From positions 1,964,005-2,028,004 of the forward strand of contig NC_009419.2 in assembly GCF_000002875.2 (NCBI RefSeq): a DNA stretch of 64,000 nt. The letters run 5' to 3'. Source of the DNA: Leishmania infantum JPCM5. Taxonomy: Eukaryota; Euglenozoa; Kinetoplastea; Trypanosomatida; Trypanosomatidae. Made by a program: the position numbers and the translations under genes. The notes beneath the pieces were generated by a model that saw only the letters and a program-made list of their open reading frames with translations, had not been told where the DNA came from and ran no database searches. Shown here piece after piece: positions 31,400-41,350 of the stretch (within the stretch, counting starts at the first letter, position 1; the number at the start of each line of letters is the position of its first letter).

Positions 31400-32794
31400 A
31401 TGCGGGTGACTGTGCGACAATGCAACGTCTTTGACCCGGCGTTCATGCGCAAGGTGAAGCGCACCCTCAGCGCCTACAAAGAATCCATGGAAACGTCGGC
31501 GAAGAAGTCGATGTCGCGTGAGGCGTTCGTGGACATTGACGAAAAGGGCGCCGCGTGGTATCTGGGCCACATGCATTCGGCTGCTAACATGCTTGCCGAC
31601 AAGGTGAAGGACGCGGACTTCATTCTCGAGATACGCGACGCGCGGCTGCCCTTTACGACGGAGAATCCAAATATTCGCAAACTAACCGCCGGAAAGCCAC
31701 GTCTTATCATCTTCAACAAGGCGGAGCTGTCAAACGAGGACAGCAATCGCGCGATTCAGGAATACTACGAACGGAACGGCGCCTTTGCTCTCTTCACCAG
31801 CGCGCGGCGGTGCTGGAGGGACGTCGTGGAGGCGGTGCAGCGCTTCACCACGCACATTCTGCCGCCGTTGCCGTATAAGACAGTCGCCCACGTTGGACTT
31901 GTTGTGGGGATGCCGAATGTGGGCAAGTCGACGTTGATCAACTCCCTGAGGCTCGCCCACGAGTATCAGTTTCACCGTGAGGACTTCCGCCGCTCCAGAT
32001 CACCGGAGACGGTCTCCATCACACCAGGCACCACGCGCGGCATGAAGCTGGTTCCTCTCTCCAAGGACCCATCCGTGGTACTGTACGACACACCAGGTCT
32101 CACACTGCCCGGCTGCTTCACGAAAGAGTCAGGGTTGAAGCTGGCGGCGTGCGGCATCATTCCCACCAACGACGTTTCCCTTCCGCAGGGCATGGTAGCG
32201 CGCTACATCTACGACATACTTGTTGCGTCCGGCTCATCGGAGCACATGGCCGAGTGTCTGCATCTTCCGCGTATTCCAATCAGCTTCGATGACTGCGTCG
32301 CAATGATCTGCGAGCGCAGCGGCACAAGTGGGCAGACCGAAATGGGCAACCTAGACCCCGTTCGCGCGCACCGGTTCTTTGTGCACGACTTCACCATGGG
32401 CAACCTGGGAAAGATCACTCTCGACGTGCTACCCCGGCGCGTGCTGCGCAGTGCTCAGTCGTCGACTCCGCTGCTGGAGGGCGGAAGCAACACCGCAGCT
32501 ACGGACGGTGCGCAAGCCGCCGCGGGCGATGATGATGGCTATGTCTGGACGCACCATGTGGAGACGAGCGACGTGGTCGAGCGCTATCCTGACCACATGC
32601 GTGATGTGCTGCAGTCGCTGAAGGGTCCACTTCATCACGACGGTGTCCCACGCCGACGTGGGACACCGTCCGTGAAGAGCGTAAACAGCCCGTCCGACTG
32701 CACCGTCATCAGCCGCAAAAAAGGACCTATTAGCCGAGCCACGGCGTTCGATGAGCAACTCAAGCGCCACACGCGATTGGCGCCAGGACGGTGA
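31400..32794 (+). CDS. MTG1: MTG1/YlqF-type circularly permuted ribosome-assembly GTPase
   Basis: 464 residues. The GTPase motifs are in permuted order as in YlqF/MTG1: an IRDARLPF block (78-85), G4 as NKAE (106-109; Glu instead of the usual Asp), G1 GMPNVGKST (170-178), G2-like PGTTR (209-213) and G3 DTPG (230-233). MTG1 matures the large subunit of mitochondrial ribosomes; a mitochondrial role is expected here though no clear presequence is visible. After the G domain comes a helical region, then a C-terminal tail of about 100 residues that is low-complexity and basic, longer than in bacterial YlqF. The tail contains a remarkable hairpin-forming DNA segment (32639-32670). Confidence 0.85.
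   Translation: MRVTVRQCNVFDPAFMRKVKRTLSAYKESMETSAKKSMSREAFVDIDEKGAAWYLGHMHSAANMLADKVKDADFILEIRDARLPFTTENPNIRKLTAGKPRLIIFNKAELSNEDSNRAIQEYYERNGAFALFTSARRCWRDVVEAVQRFTTHILPPLPYKTVAHVGLVVGMPNVGKSTLINSLRLAHEYQFHREDFRRSRSPETVSITPGTTRGMKLVPLSKDPSVVLYDTPGLTLPGCFTKESGLKLAACGIIPTNDVSLPQGMVARYIYDILVASGSSEHMAECLHLPRIPISFDDCVAMICERSGTSGQTEMGNLDPVRAHRFFVHDFTMGNLGKITLDVLPRRVLRSAQSSTPLLEGGSNTAATDGAQAAAGDDDGYVWTHHVETSDVVERYPDHMRDVLQSLKGPLHHDGVPRRRGTPSVKSVNSPSDCTVISRKKGPISRATAFDEQLKRHTRLAPGR
32639..32670. repeat. 14-bp perfect hairpin within MTG1 coding sequence
   Basis: Arms 32639-32652 and 32657-32670 are perfect reverse complements around a 4-base loop (32653-32656). In frame it encodes residues 414-423 of MTG1 (DGVPRRRGTP). 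The stem is GC-rich and would form in both DNA and mRNA. Confidence 0.95.
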
Positions 32795-33408
32795 TGGATT
32801 TCGATGCGCGCCAAAAAGATGCACTCTTCACTGCTTGCATCTGCGCATGTGAGTTCCTCCGGCCGCCGATGCTTTTTGTGTAGTGTTCTGCTGTCGTTGT
32901 GCCGTGTGCGCGAGCTTCCTCCCCTTTTCCGTCCTCGGCACCGAGATTTTGGTGATTCTAACCAACACAAAGAGCCACGAAGACTTTCTCAGCTGTGTTT
33001 TCCGCCTCACGCCACTATGGATACTCCCTCGTCCCTACGAGGAAGCGGCGTGTAACCAGCTCCACTCTCCCTCCCCCCCACACACACACAAACGCACACA
33101 ACTGCACCGGGGAGGTCATTCAGGCGAAACGCCAAAAGACGGCTGTGCCGCCTCTTCTGTTATGCACTGCTCGAAAGCATAAAGGCGACCGCTGTGTGTG
33201 TATGCTCGCCGCGAGCTCAACGCGCGCGCACACGCCTACGCATTCAAAGACGCTCCCCCCTGTCACTCCCTCTGCTGTTCGTGCCTTTCCTGACTTCGTT
33301 CTTTTTTGTTGTTTCTGTGCCTTTCTGCAGGGAGCACGGGCAGCTAGCTGTGCGTGCGCACAAGAGGAATACCTGTACTTGGAGGCTGCCGCTGCTGGCA
33401 CTCGTTTT
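32795..33408. other. Intergenic/UTR spacer
   Basis: Mixed sequence with a C-run and CA-repeats near 33065-33095 and a strong splice acceptor at 33329-33330. No gene recognised. Confidence 0.5.
33296..33330 (+). promoter_or_regulatory. Candidate trans-splice acceptor
   Basis: T-rich tract followed by TTCTGCAG ending at 33330, 78 bases before the ATG at 33409. It rules out the in-frame ATG at 32995 as a start. Confidence 0.6.
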
Positions 33409-34383
33409 ATGTCCATCGTCGCAGCAATGGCCAACACATCCGCCACCGCCTCCGATGAGCTGCACCGCACCCAGCAGTACCTCGTAGAAGTCATTGACGA
33501 GTGCGTCTTCGTTGAGCGCCAACGCGAGCTGACAGAGCGTAGGCTTTCCTCTCAACTAGAGGCGCAAAAGGCTCTCGTTAGCGACCTATTCGTGGTGCTC
33601 CACGATGTGTGCCGGTACACGTCCACCATGGAGGAAGCCATCTTAACCACGCTGCTGCACACTTTACCCGCCTCATCGCCTGCGCACCAGCAACTTCTTC
33701 AGTGCCGCAGCAGGGTTCGTGAGGCGCTCACGCGCCTTTGGCGAGGCCGTGGCGGCGACCGAGAAGACAGCGTGCTCCTTCCCGCCACACCGCGAACGTT
33801 TAGCGGCTTGAGAGCGGCGGACGCCCCCATCATATCGCATGACAGCGCAGCTGGGGCTGGCGTACAGGTGATGCAGCGACTCGTCGAGCACGAGGCTCGC
33901 CTCCTGGACGCCCTGGCCAGAGCCACGGCCAGGATCGAGGCAACGCGCGCGGCTGCAACGGCAGAAAACGGCGAGTTGGAGGCACTTCGTGCCCGCATGA
34001 ACGAGCTTACCCGCGTCGTCAACAGTAGCAATACAGGGTTGTTGAAAACCTCGCCGGAAGCCTCTGCTGCGCAGGCGCCAGAGGGCGTGTCGCCAGCCAC
34101 TGCACGGTTCGCAGAAGCACGTGTACTGGCGTACGAAAAAACAGTGCAAGCGCTGAACAGCGAGCTTGCTCTGCTGCACGAAAACTACGCAGCGCTCTCG
34201 CACGCCAGAACCCGTGAGGTGGATATGCTGAAGCAGCACATGGCCGACGACCAACGCAAGCACGAGGACCAGATTGCTGAGTGTGACGCGGTGCTAGGCC
34301 GGATGTCCCTGGAGCTTGAGCAGCTGATCCAGGAAAACGCGCAGCTGAAGCACAAGCTGCGTATGACAGCCGAGCCTGACTGA
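33409..34383 (+). CDS. Coiled-coil protein, unknown function
   Basis: 324 residues from ATG 33409 (an alternative ATG is at 33427). Heptad-like helical segments occur near residues 20-75 and from about 150 to the end (EHEARLLDALARATARIEAT; LENAQLKHKL-type tail), separated by a Ser/Pro/Ala-rich link near 200-230. No signal peptide, membrane segment or catalytic motif. Such proteins in trypanosomatids are often cytoskeletal or basal-body parts, but nothing in the sequence fixes this one. Confidence 0.7.
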   Translation: MSIVAAMANTSATASDELHRTQQYLVEVIDECVFVERQRELTERRLSSQLEAQKALVSDLFVVLHDVCRYTSTMEEAILTTLLHTLPASSPAHQQLLQCRSRVREALTRLWRGRGGDREDSVLLPATPRTFSGLRAADAPIISHDSAAGAGVQVMQRLVEHEARLLDALARATARIEATRAAATAENGELEALRARMNELTRVVNSSNTGLLKTSPEASAAQAPEGVSPATARFAEARVLAYEKTVQALNSELALLHENYAALSHARTREVDMLKQHMADDQRKHEDQIAECDAVLGRMSLELEQLIQENAQLKHKLRMTAEPD

Positions 34384-35036
34384 CGGCAGCAGCGAAACTG
34401 TCGCTTGTGTGGGTGGCAAGTAAAGTTCTGCTGCGTCTTCTCCGCCCCAGCACTATGTGAGGCGTACGCGAGTGCTTTCGCACGTTTCCTACAACTATGA
34501 GCCACGTGGAAAACCAGCAAAGGCGCAAGGCCGTCAACAACGCTGCCTTCGAGGGGAATGCCAGACTCCACTCAGCCATCCGCTGCACTCCTGCTCGACG
34601 TGGACAGCCAGTCTCCATTCTTGAGCGCTCAGCAGCTACCCTCATCAACCTGAACATGAGCTTCTGCATGTGTGCCTGTGTATGGACGCTGCAGCATGTC
34701 TCCCGTCGCGAAGCTTCCTTGGATGTCCGTGAATCCCTCCAGAGGATGATGGACTCAAAATGGTAGATTCATTTTTTTTTCATCTCTGCGATCCCCCGTC
34801 TGTCTCTACTCCACCGACGCATATCTTACTTCGGTGGATTTTTTGTTTTTTTCTTTGCGTGCGTGTGGGGGGGGGGACTTGGCGCGCGCCCCTCTTCTGC
34901 TTTGCCTCTTTCGCATATACTCGTTTACCTTCCACTGTGTGACGTGAATGTGCTGTGTGCACCACATGCGGTAATGGACGATGCTGCCCAGTAGGACCAG
35001 CACCTCTTTTTTTTTTCGCATTTCTTCACCGCGGCG
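34384..35036. other. Intergenic/UTR spacer
   Basis: Contains T runs at about 34770 and 35008 and a G run at about 34868. An 89-codon open frame at 34497-34766 has no recognisable features and is not called. T-rich sequence immediately before the next ATG is part of its likely splice region. Confidence 0.5.
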
Positions 35037-35762
35037 ATGGCCTCTGAAGAGCAGCCTCGATGGACGCGGCTACCGATCCGGACGCGTCCGCATCGGAACC
35101 CGCTCGCCGAGAATGACGACGAGCACCCGGAGTGCCCGGCACAGTTCGAGAAGCGCTTCTCGGAGTTCTACCCTGGTATGGCCAACCCAGTAGTTGAGTT
35201 CGTCGATGTCGGTTGCGCATTCGGGGGCATGCTCTTCTCGCTGGCGGCGGTGTTCCCCACAACGTGCATGATGGGGCTCGAGATTCGGCCTAAGGTGGTC
35301 AGCTTTGCACAGGAGAAGGCACTGGCGCTGCGCCAGGAGAACGCGGCGTCCTTGACGCAGCACTATCGCAATGTCTGGTTCGAGCAAATGAATGTGATGA
35401 AGTTTGGGTCCAACTGCTTTACGAAAGGCCAGCTGTCTCGTCTGTTCTTCTGTTACCCGGACCCGCACTGGAAGCGCAAGAACATCCGCCGCCGCATCAT
35501 TTCACCGGGCTTGGTGCAAGAGTACGCGTACTGGCTGCGCCACGGTGGTCTAGTGTACACCGTCTCGGATGTAGCTGAGCTGGAAGAGTGGATGGTACGG
35601 TGTCTCGACGACTCGCCACTGTTTCGCCGTTTGGCGGAGGCCGAGCTCAGAACGCCCGAGCATAAACAGGTCCTCGATATTGTGACCGGTGCCAGCGAGG
35701 ATGCACAGCGCACGGCGCGCAAGGGCCTGCAGAAACACTTCGCCGTGCACATGCGCATCTGA
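35037..35762 (+). CDS. TRM8: tRNA (guanine-N7)-methyltransferase, TrmB/Trm8 type
   Basis: 241 residues. SAM-binding motif VGCAFGG (58-64), acidic strand GLEIR (80-84), and the family signature FCYPDPHWKRKN (138-149) identify a Trm8/METTL1 enzyme, which methylates G46 of many tRNAs together with a WD-repeat partner (Trm82/WDR4) in eukaryotes. Length agrees with the family. The N-terminal 45 residues carry the NPLAEND...P block typical of eukaryotic Trm8. Chosen start is the first ATG of the frame. Confidence 0.92.
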   Translation: MASEEQPRWTRLPIRTRPHRNPLAENDDEHPECPAQFEKRFSEFYPGMANPVVEFVDVGCAFGGMLFSLAAVFPTTCMMGLEIRPKVVSFAQEKALALRQENAASLTQHYRNVWFEQMNVMKFGSNCFTKGQLSRLFFCYPDPHWKRKNIRRRIISPGLVQEYAYWLRHGGLVYTVSDVAELEEWMVRCLDDSPLFRRLAEAELRTPEHKQVLDIVTGASEDAQRTARKGLQKHFAVHMRI

Positions 35763-36605
35763 GCTGGCATTCAACTCCAGCGTGTGTGTCCGTGCCTGTA
35801 TGTGCGGGTTGTGTTGAACTGTGGTATGTTTTCCGTCGAGTAAGAGGATAATCGGTTTTTGCATTCATAAGCGTGGCTGCCGTTCCGATCTGCTGCACAG
35901 GTCGAGCAAGGCCCCCTCCGAGCAGCTGTACCTACACAAACGACCGCCCGTGAGTCTTAGCAGTTGGTTATCTCTGTAAAAGATCCCCTGCTTTGGGGTG
36001 GGTGGGTGGGTGCTCACCATGCGCAAAAGCCGCGTAAAGAGTGGTGCCTGAACCAGCTCTAACGCTTCCGTTTAGCTTCTTCTGCGCACGCCTTCCTGTG
36101 CCGAGCAGATGATGTGTTAGCGGCCTCTCCACTCCGCCTACCCACCCACACACGCGATGCCGCCCACTCTTCCCACTCATACGCCTCCGCCTCCGCGCTA
36201 CCACCGTACGGTGCCTTTTTCTCCCCATTCCCGACTGTTGTGTTGCGCGCCATCGGTTCTCTTCTGCCACACGCAGTCTATCTTCTCTTTTTCTGTGGCT
36301 CTGTTCGCCTGCCGGCTCCCTTCTATTCTGCCTTCTTGATTCCTTGTGATTCTTTTCCATTTTCCGCCGCCAATCGTGATGCACCAACACCTGCCACACA
36401 CACGCATATACATGTATACGTACACCCCATGTCAGCTGCCTTGCCAGAACCCACTCAAGAGGCAATGGCCCCGGCGTCTGCGCTCCTGTTTCGCGCGTAG
36501 TTGTGCCAACGAAAAAAAAAAGAAGCCCGCGCCTCCACAGCCCCGACTTGAAATCACCTGTTCTTTGTGACGTCTCTCCTTTCTCGTGGCATGAAAGCAC
36601 GTGCC
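35763..36605. other. Intergenic spacer
   Basis: Mixed sequence, GGTGGGTGGGTGGG run at about 35997-36010, an A-rich run at about 36513. No gene recognised. Confidence 0.5.
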
Positions 36606-37009
36606 ATGTGCGTGTGCCCGTCTGTAGGCACTTTACTGAGCAAAGGAGTCGCGGAGTCAAAGGATGATGGGTAGCGGAAAGGTGGTGAAACGGCTTGTCG
36701 GTCCGCGGAGATGCTTCCGAAATGTCGTGAAGAAGGGGTCTCGGAGGTTGGGTCGTTCGGCGGCTGTTCCCCGGAGCCCCCTCCATTTCTCCCCGCGCTC
36801 TCTCGCAGGGATGCGGTCGTGTGTACTGGTGCCTCGTACACTCCCCTTGTTTTAGTCTGCTATCCTCGTTCGCATGTGCCCCTCTCTAACACCCTTTTCT
36901 TCTGCTTGCATGGGCACCCCCGCCCCTCTAATAACATGGAGGTGAGGCACATCGAAATGGCGTACCCTGAAGACGTGGTGTTGGGGGTGGGCACTCCTGA
37001 GGACTCGTC
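36606..37009 (+). repeat. 404-bp direct repeat, copy B (truncated element)
   Basis: Identical by eye to 29250-29653. It includes the same leader and ATG (36936) plus 24-25 codons, then breaks off into unrelated T-rich sequence at 37010, where the short frame soon ends. It appears to be a 5' fragment of the element seen at 29250-30747. Confidence 0.9.
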
Positions 37010-37979
37010 TATTTTTTTTCTCCTTCCCACTCGGCCCTTTGTTGCGTGCCGCAGAATGCGGTGACAAGTTCCTGCTGAACTGCTGTTTTCCGCTGCGTCT
37101 TTTTGTTGTTTTTGTTTTTCGTGGCGGTGGTATGTGTCTATCCTGTCCGCTGCCTTCCGCATCACCTGATGGATGCTGCGCCGCCTCCCTGTCTGCGGTG
37201 GTACGCTGTCTGCTATTGTGCCGAGTGTTTCGTTTTTGCTTAGTCGCCTGTGACTCGCTCTTGCCACCCTTTTTCTTTGTGCTCCCCTTGAATTTTCAGC
37301 AGTGAGGCAGTTGGCGATGATTCCTTGATTTCCCTCGCATCATATTTTCTCGGGCTCGAACGTAGCGGTCGAACCTAGTCGCAAACGCACCGGCTTTTTG
37401 ACCGAGTGTGTGTTTGTTTGTGTGTGCCCGCAAACAATGATCAGACGCTGCCCAGTGTGCGGCACGGCTGGCACCTCTCTCACGAGGCCGCGTAATGTTC
37501 GGAATCCTGTGAATATTCTTTGTGTGTATGCTACTAGCATATCCCCCAGCTTCGTGTGCAGTGACGTGCCGGAGACTCTGCGGGAAAGGATGTGTATTTT
37601 TATTCTTCCCCATTGCGTGCCACTGAGTTCAGTCTCTCCCACCAACCAAAATGGTCCGTGCTTCGCCACGTAAAGCTCTGTAGCAAAATGCGGCTGTCGC
37701 TTCAAGGAGCGCCAAAGACGTATGCGCGGGCACCGCCGACAAAAATCCCGGGTGAGAACCCCTCCCTCTCTTCTCCCCCCCCCTCGCTGGGCAGAACAAC
37801 CGACGCCCGTGTACTTGCTCTGTATACTGAGCCGTGAGTGTGGCCAACTCTTTCCTTGATCCTCCTCTTGTGTTCAGGGCTCGAAAAGCGCAGATCAATG
37901 GCCAGCACTCGCGCCGTCAGGCCAGCGTATTACCAAATCGTTATCCTTCAATCTTTTTCGTACCCCATTTCAAGTGTGA
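37010..37979. other. Intergenic/UTR spacer
   Basis: T-rich at 37080-37130 and 37260-37310; no gene recognised on either strand. Short cysteine-containing frames (for example 37398-37673) look like chance. Confidence 0.5.
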
Positions 37980-38792
37980 ATGCACCTCTTCGCGCTGCTG
38001 CTGCTGCTGCTGTCGTTGGTCATCGGGCTGATGCTCGCTGTGCCAGGACGAGGTGCTCGCAAGTGCTTCGTCACAGACGCAGCCCCGGCCGTTCCGTTTG
38101 GGCTTGAGCTGTGCTACATGCACTCGCACAATACATGCTGCCTCCCCGGCAATGATAAAGATATTCAGACGGCATACAGTGCCTTGGTGCCGAAGGGGCA
38201 GGGCTGTGTCGCGGGCAGCCAGCGCATTTACACCTCGCTCTACGCGCTGCGCCAGTATCTTTGCCTGCCCTGTGATCCCAAAGAGCCCTTGTACCGCTTC
38301 GAGAGCGTCAAGGGCGACATGGTGGACGGTGGTCTCGTTCCGCCGTCCACCAACTCCGTTGCTGGGGAGCAGACGTGGCGCATTTGCCGTTCCTTCCTCT
38401 ACGGCAAGGAGGGCACGCGGAAAGGGCTGTGGGGTCACGATGGCTCTCGCTACGCTGAATGCGGCGTCATCGTGAGCTCCTGCATGTCCACCCCCGTCTT
38501 CAACATAACTGCCGCCTCCTTTCAGTCACCGTCGCCCTCGTGCGTAGCGTCGAATGAGCTGATCATTCCGTCTATCACCTTCCGTGGCTCCCCTAACCCG
38601 GCACTCGAGATGCTTTCAATGGTAACGCAGAGCATTCCAGACTTTCAAATCGTCATTGTGAACGACAGCGATCCCAACTACGACTACGACAAGACACCGT
38701 GCTTCGGCCGTGACGCCACTGCGGCCGTCGCCTCAGCGACGCTGTCAGGGTGGGTGTCTGCAGTGGCACTTGTGCTGTTACTCTGGCTTTGA
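37980..38792 (+). CDS. Cysteine-rich secreted/GPI-type surface protein, folate-receptor-like pattern
   Basis: 270 residues. N-terminal signal peptide (about 1-22, LFALLLLLLSLVIGL) and a C-terminal hydrophobic tail (last 16 residues) preceded by small residues (DATAAVASATLSG), the pattern of a GPI-anchor signal. The ectodomain is cysteine-rich: C29, C45, the pair C53-C54, C76, C95, C98 and more further on. The C...H..CC...D..I...Y spacing is reminiscent of folate-receptor/riboflavin-binding proteins, but the similarity is weak and lacks a verified ligand-binding site. Potential N-glycosylation sites occur (NIT and NDS). Function unknown; surface or endosomal location is the inference. Confidence 0.75.
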   Translation: MHLFALLLLLLSLVIGLMLAVPGRGARKCFVTDAAPAVPFGLELCYMHSHNTCCLPGNDKDIQTAYSALVPKGQGCVAGSQRIYTSLYALRQYLCLPCDPKEPLYRFESVKGDMVDGGLVPPSTNSVAGEQTWRICRSFLYGKEGTRKGLWGHDGSRYAECGVIVSSCMSTPVFNITAASFQSPSPSCVASNELIIPSITFRGSPNPALEMLSMVTQSIPDFQIVIVNDSDPNYDYDKTPCFGRDATAAVASATLSGWVSAVALVLLLWL

Positions 38793-39659
38793 GGTGGAGC
38801 CCCCTGTGTACAAGAAGGCGTGCATTCGGTTTTTCGCGAACCCCACTTTACTAGTCATCAGGCTCACGGTGGAGAAAGGTCTCGCGCCTGGGATATCCCG
38901 GTGTGCGATGCGCTGTCAACAACCGTGTACAGGCGGCGGCTGTACCGCCTGTGAAATTGTTTGCATCACTAAAGAGGGCAGGCGAAGACTTGTAGAGTAA
39001 CTGTATACACTGCCGCGTCCTCTTTTCGATCTTCATTGCTTTTATTTTTTGTATATCATTTTGTGTGCTTTCCTCGGGGGAGGTCTGCGGCGGCCAATGC
39101 AAGGTGAATGGTAGTCTTTTGCATATGCTCTGCCTAATGCGAGTGTCTTGGATGACATCACCTTCGCACCGCCGTTCCGTCGGACACCCTCTTCATTGGC
39201 TTCCGTCTTGTTCGTCTCCCATCTTCCTCAACTCCGGTGTACAGAGGCAAAAACAAAAGGCACAGCTTCACGTATGGGCCTCGGTCTGCGTGTCCTCGTC
39301 TGCGGTTGCTCGGCATCTGAGTTGAGCGACGCGCGCACGGCTATCTATAGTAACGCTGAATCTGCTTTCACTGTGCGCTGGAAGGCGTCGCACACGCTTC
39401 TTTCCATAGCATCCGTGCAGTGGGAGCATGGCAGCCAACTCTCCTATGATTCTTGGCACGCGACCCCTCACAAGCATCTTACCCACCCACCCACCCACCC
39501 CCACACACACAAAAGCACCTGCTTCGAGACTCCCTTAATTTTGTCGATCGAGTGCCGCAGTTTCGTGTGCTACCTCCGCTCTTTACGCTGCTCAACTTCC
39601 TCATCCCTTTCGATTTTTCCCACAGTCATTCGCCGCTCTCGCTGTCACTCCTGCCACAT
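38793..39659. other. Intergenic/UTR spacer
   Basis: No gene seen. Features: a CCCAC tandem run at about 39480-39500 and pyrimidine-rich sequence at 39590-39660 preceding the small membrane-protein frame. Confidence 0.5.
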
Positions 39660-39908
39660 ATGCCGACAAGGGCACCACAGAGGTTTGCGTGTGACCTTTT
39701 TTCTTCGCTGTTTCGGGTGCCGTGGATGCCGCTATCTGTTGACTCTAGCGCAACCCTTCTTGCAGTTGCGCTAGTCGTTGTGCATATCGTGATTCTCGGC
39801 GGCATCTTCGCCCATTTATGGTCGCATGCTCCGAAGAAGCACGTGCAAGCCCCTTTGTCGGCAGAGGAGCGCGTCGCGATTCGTCAAAAGATGCGCAAGA
39901 GCCACTGA
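39660..39908 (+). CDS. Small single-pass membrane protein, 82 aa
   Basis: A short frame with protein-like character in an otherwise empty gap. It has one strong transmembrane helix (about residues 30-50, TLLAVALVVVHIVILGG) after an amphipathic, partly basic N-terminus, and a basic C-terminal tail (SAEERVAIRQKMRKSH). A pyrimidine-rich stretch lies just upstream. A second in-frame ATG lies 66 bases further in. Tail-anchored or mitochondrial small proteins look like this, but no family was recognised. Its position between two solid genes at normal spacing supports a real gene. Confidence 0.5.
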   Translation: MPTRAPQRFACDLFSSLFRVPWMPLSVDSSATLLAVALVVVHIVILGGIFAHLWSHAPKKHVQAPLSAEERVAIRQKMRKSH

Positions 39909-41350
39909 TGGTCTCAGCCTCGTCGGTGGTGCTGGCGTGTGTCGCGGTTTTATTGCCGCTGAGAGCCTGCGACAAGAATGGAAGATGGAACGGGTGCTCA
40001 AAAAATGATATGCTGACGCGGAGCGAGTCAGCGTGCACTCTGCCACTTCAATGGCATGCTTCGCCACGCACTGATCTTCTCTTCGCCCCGTTGTGATTCC
40101 CTGCTCATTTGAGATCTCAAAACGGGTCATTGTAGGCCTTTGCCTCCTCCCACCCCACCCCCACTCATCCACCGCCTTGATGATTGCCCGCGAGGACGGG
40201 GGAATCCCTCTTGGGCGACGGCAACAAAAAGAGGCGGAGACACTCGAGCCCACCTGCTCGCTCGAGTCGTGCCACCGAGGGCGCCGGCGGAGGGGTACCG
40301 GATCGGTGCGCTCCCCCACGCTAAACCGGGCATTCGCCCGCTAAGCCAGGATCGGTTGATGCGCGGGGGTGGGTCGTGCGGTTCACTTTCCGGCTTCCTT
40401 CTCTCTCTTCTTCTGCTCTCCACTTTGTCGTGAGTGTGTGCCATCCTCCGACCGCGCCCCACTACCTCTTGATTGCATCAGTGAGACACCTCACGCGCAC
40501 ACAATGATAAAGGCGGTAGCGATATGTCGTCTGTTGCGGAGCAGGTGGAGGCTGCGTGGCCCCACAGGCATTGCAAACCCTGACAAGGCGATTGCATGGG
40601 GATCAATCAGCGCACGCGGTAGCGGCAGCCAGTATGACCAGGGTATCGCTCCCCACGTGGAAGGGCAGGCTCGCTCAATCAATCGAGCCGCACCTAGAGG
40701 GCTTATCCGGGGCTTTGCACACGAGGAGCAAGTCCCACCTCTGCCCAGCAGCTCGAAAAAATGACCGGGTTTCCCACCACAACGAATGGGAAGAAAAAGT
40801 ATGCGCTTACAAGACACATCACACTCACCGCTGAACGGGCAGAAGGGGTGCGAGAAAAAAAAGCGGAGAGTGCGTGGCAGTCGGTGTTACACGCACGAGA
40901 GTCGTTTCGCTAGGCGACCTCTAAGGCGCAAGCGCGCTCATGTGTGAGTGCGCCTTTGCTTCTCTCTGGGACTCGGTGTCTGCCGGATCCCAGATGGTTC
41001 GGCGCGCTTTATTGTCTGCGCTTGTGGAGGTACGCATGCTTGCGTGACCCGGTGAGACCCTCGGTCGAAGTTGCGCGTCGTGTACCTAGACGCGCCGGCG
41101 ACCAACAGCCTGCCTGTGAAGCATGCTTTTCTTTTTCTGGCTGGGGCTCAGCGCGCGGGCTATACAGCGTTGCAACGCCATTGCAAGTGGTGCGTTGCGC
41201 CGCTGCCAAACAGCTCGTCTCGATATCTCGGATACCATGGCATCACCGCCGCCCCTCTTTCGCACTTCTCTGGCTCATCTCTCATCTATCCCGCGATATT
41301 TCGTTTCTTCTCACCAACACCGCCGTGACGCTCACGCAGATGCCGTCTAC
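39909..41350. other. Intergenic region with GC-rich non-coding block
   Basis: About 1.4 kb. The block 40140-40760 is GC-rich and unlike normal T/C-rich spacers, without a sustained reading frame; it could be a degenerate retroposon or old gene. The right end has pyrimidine tracts with AG at 41150-41151 and 41338-41339 before ALG11. Confidence 0.45.
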
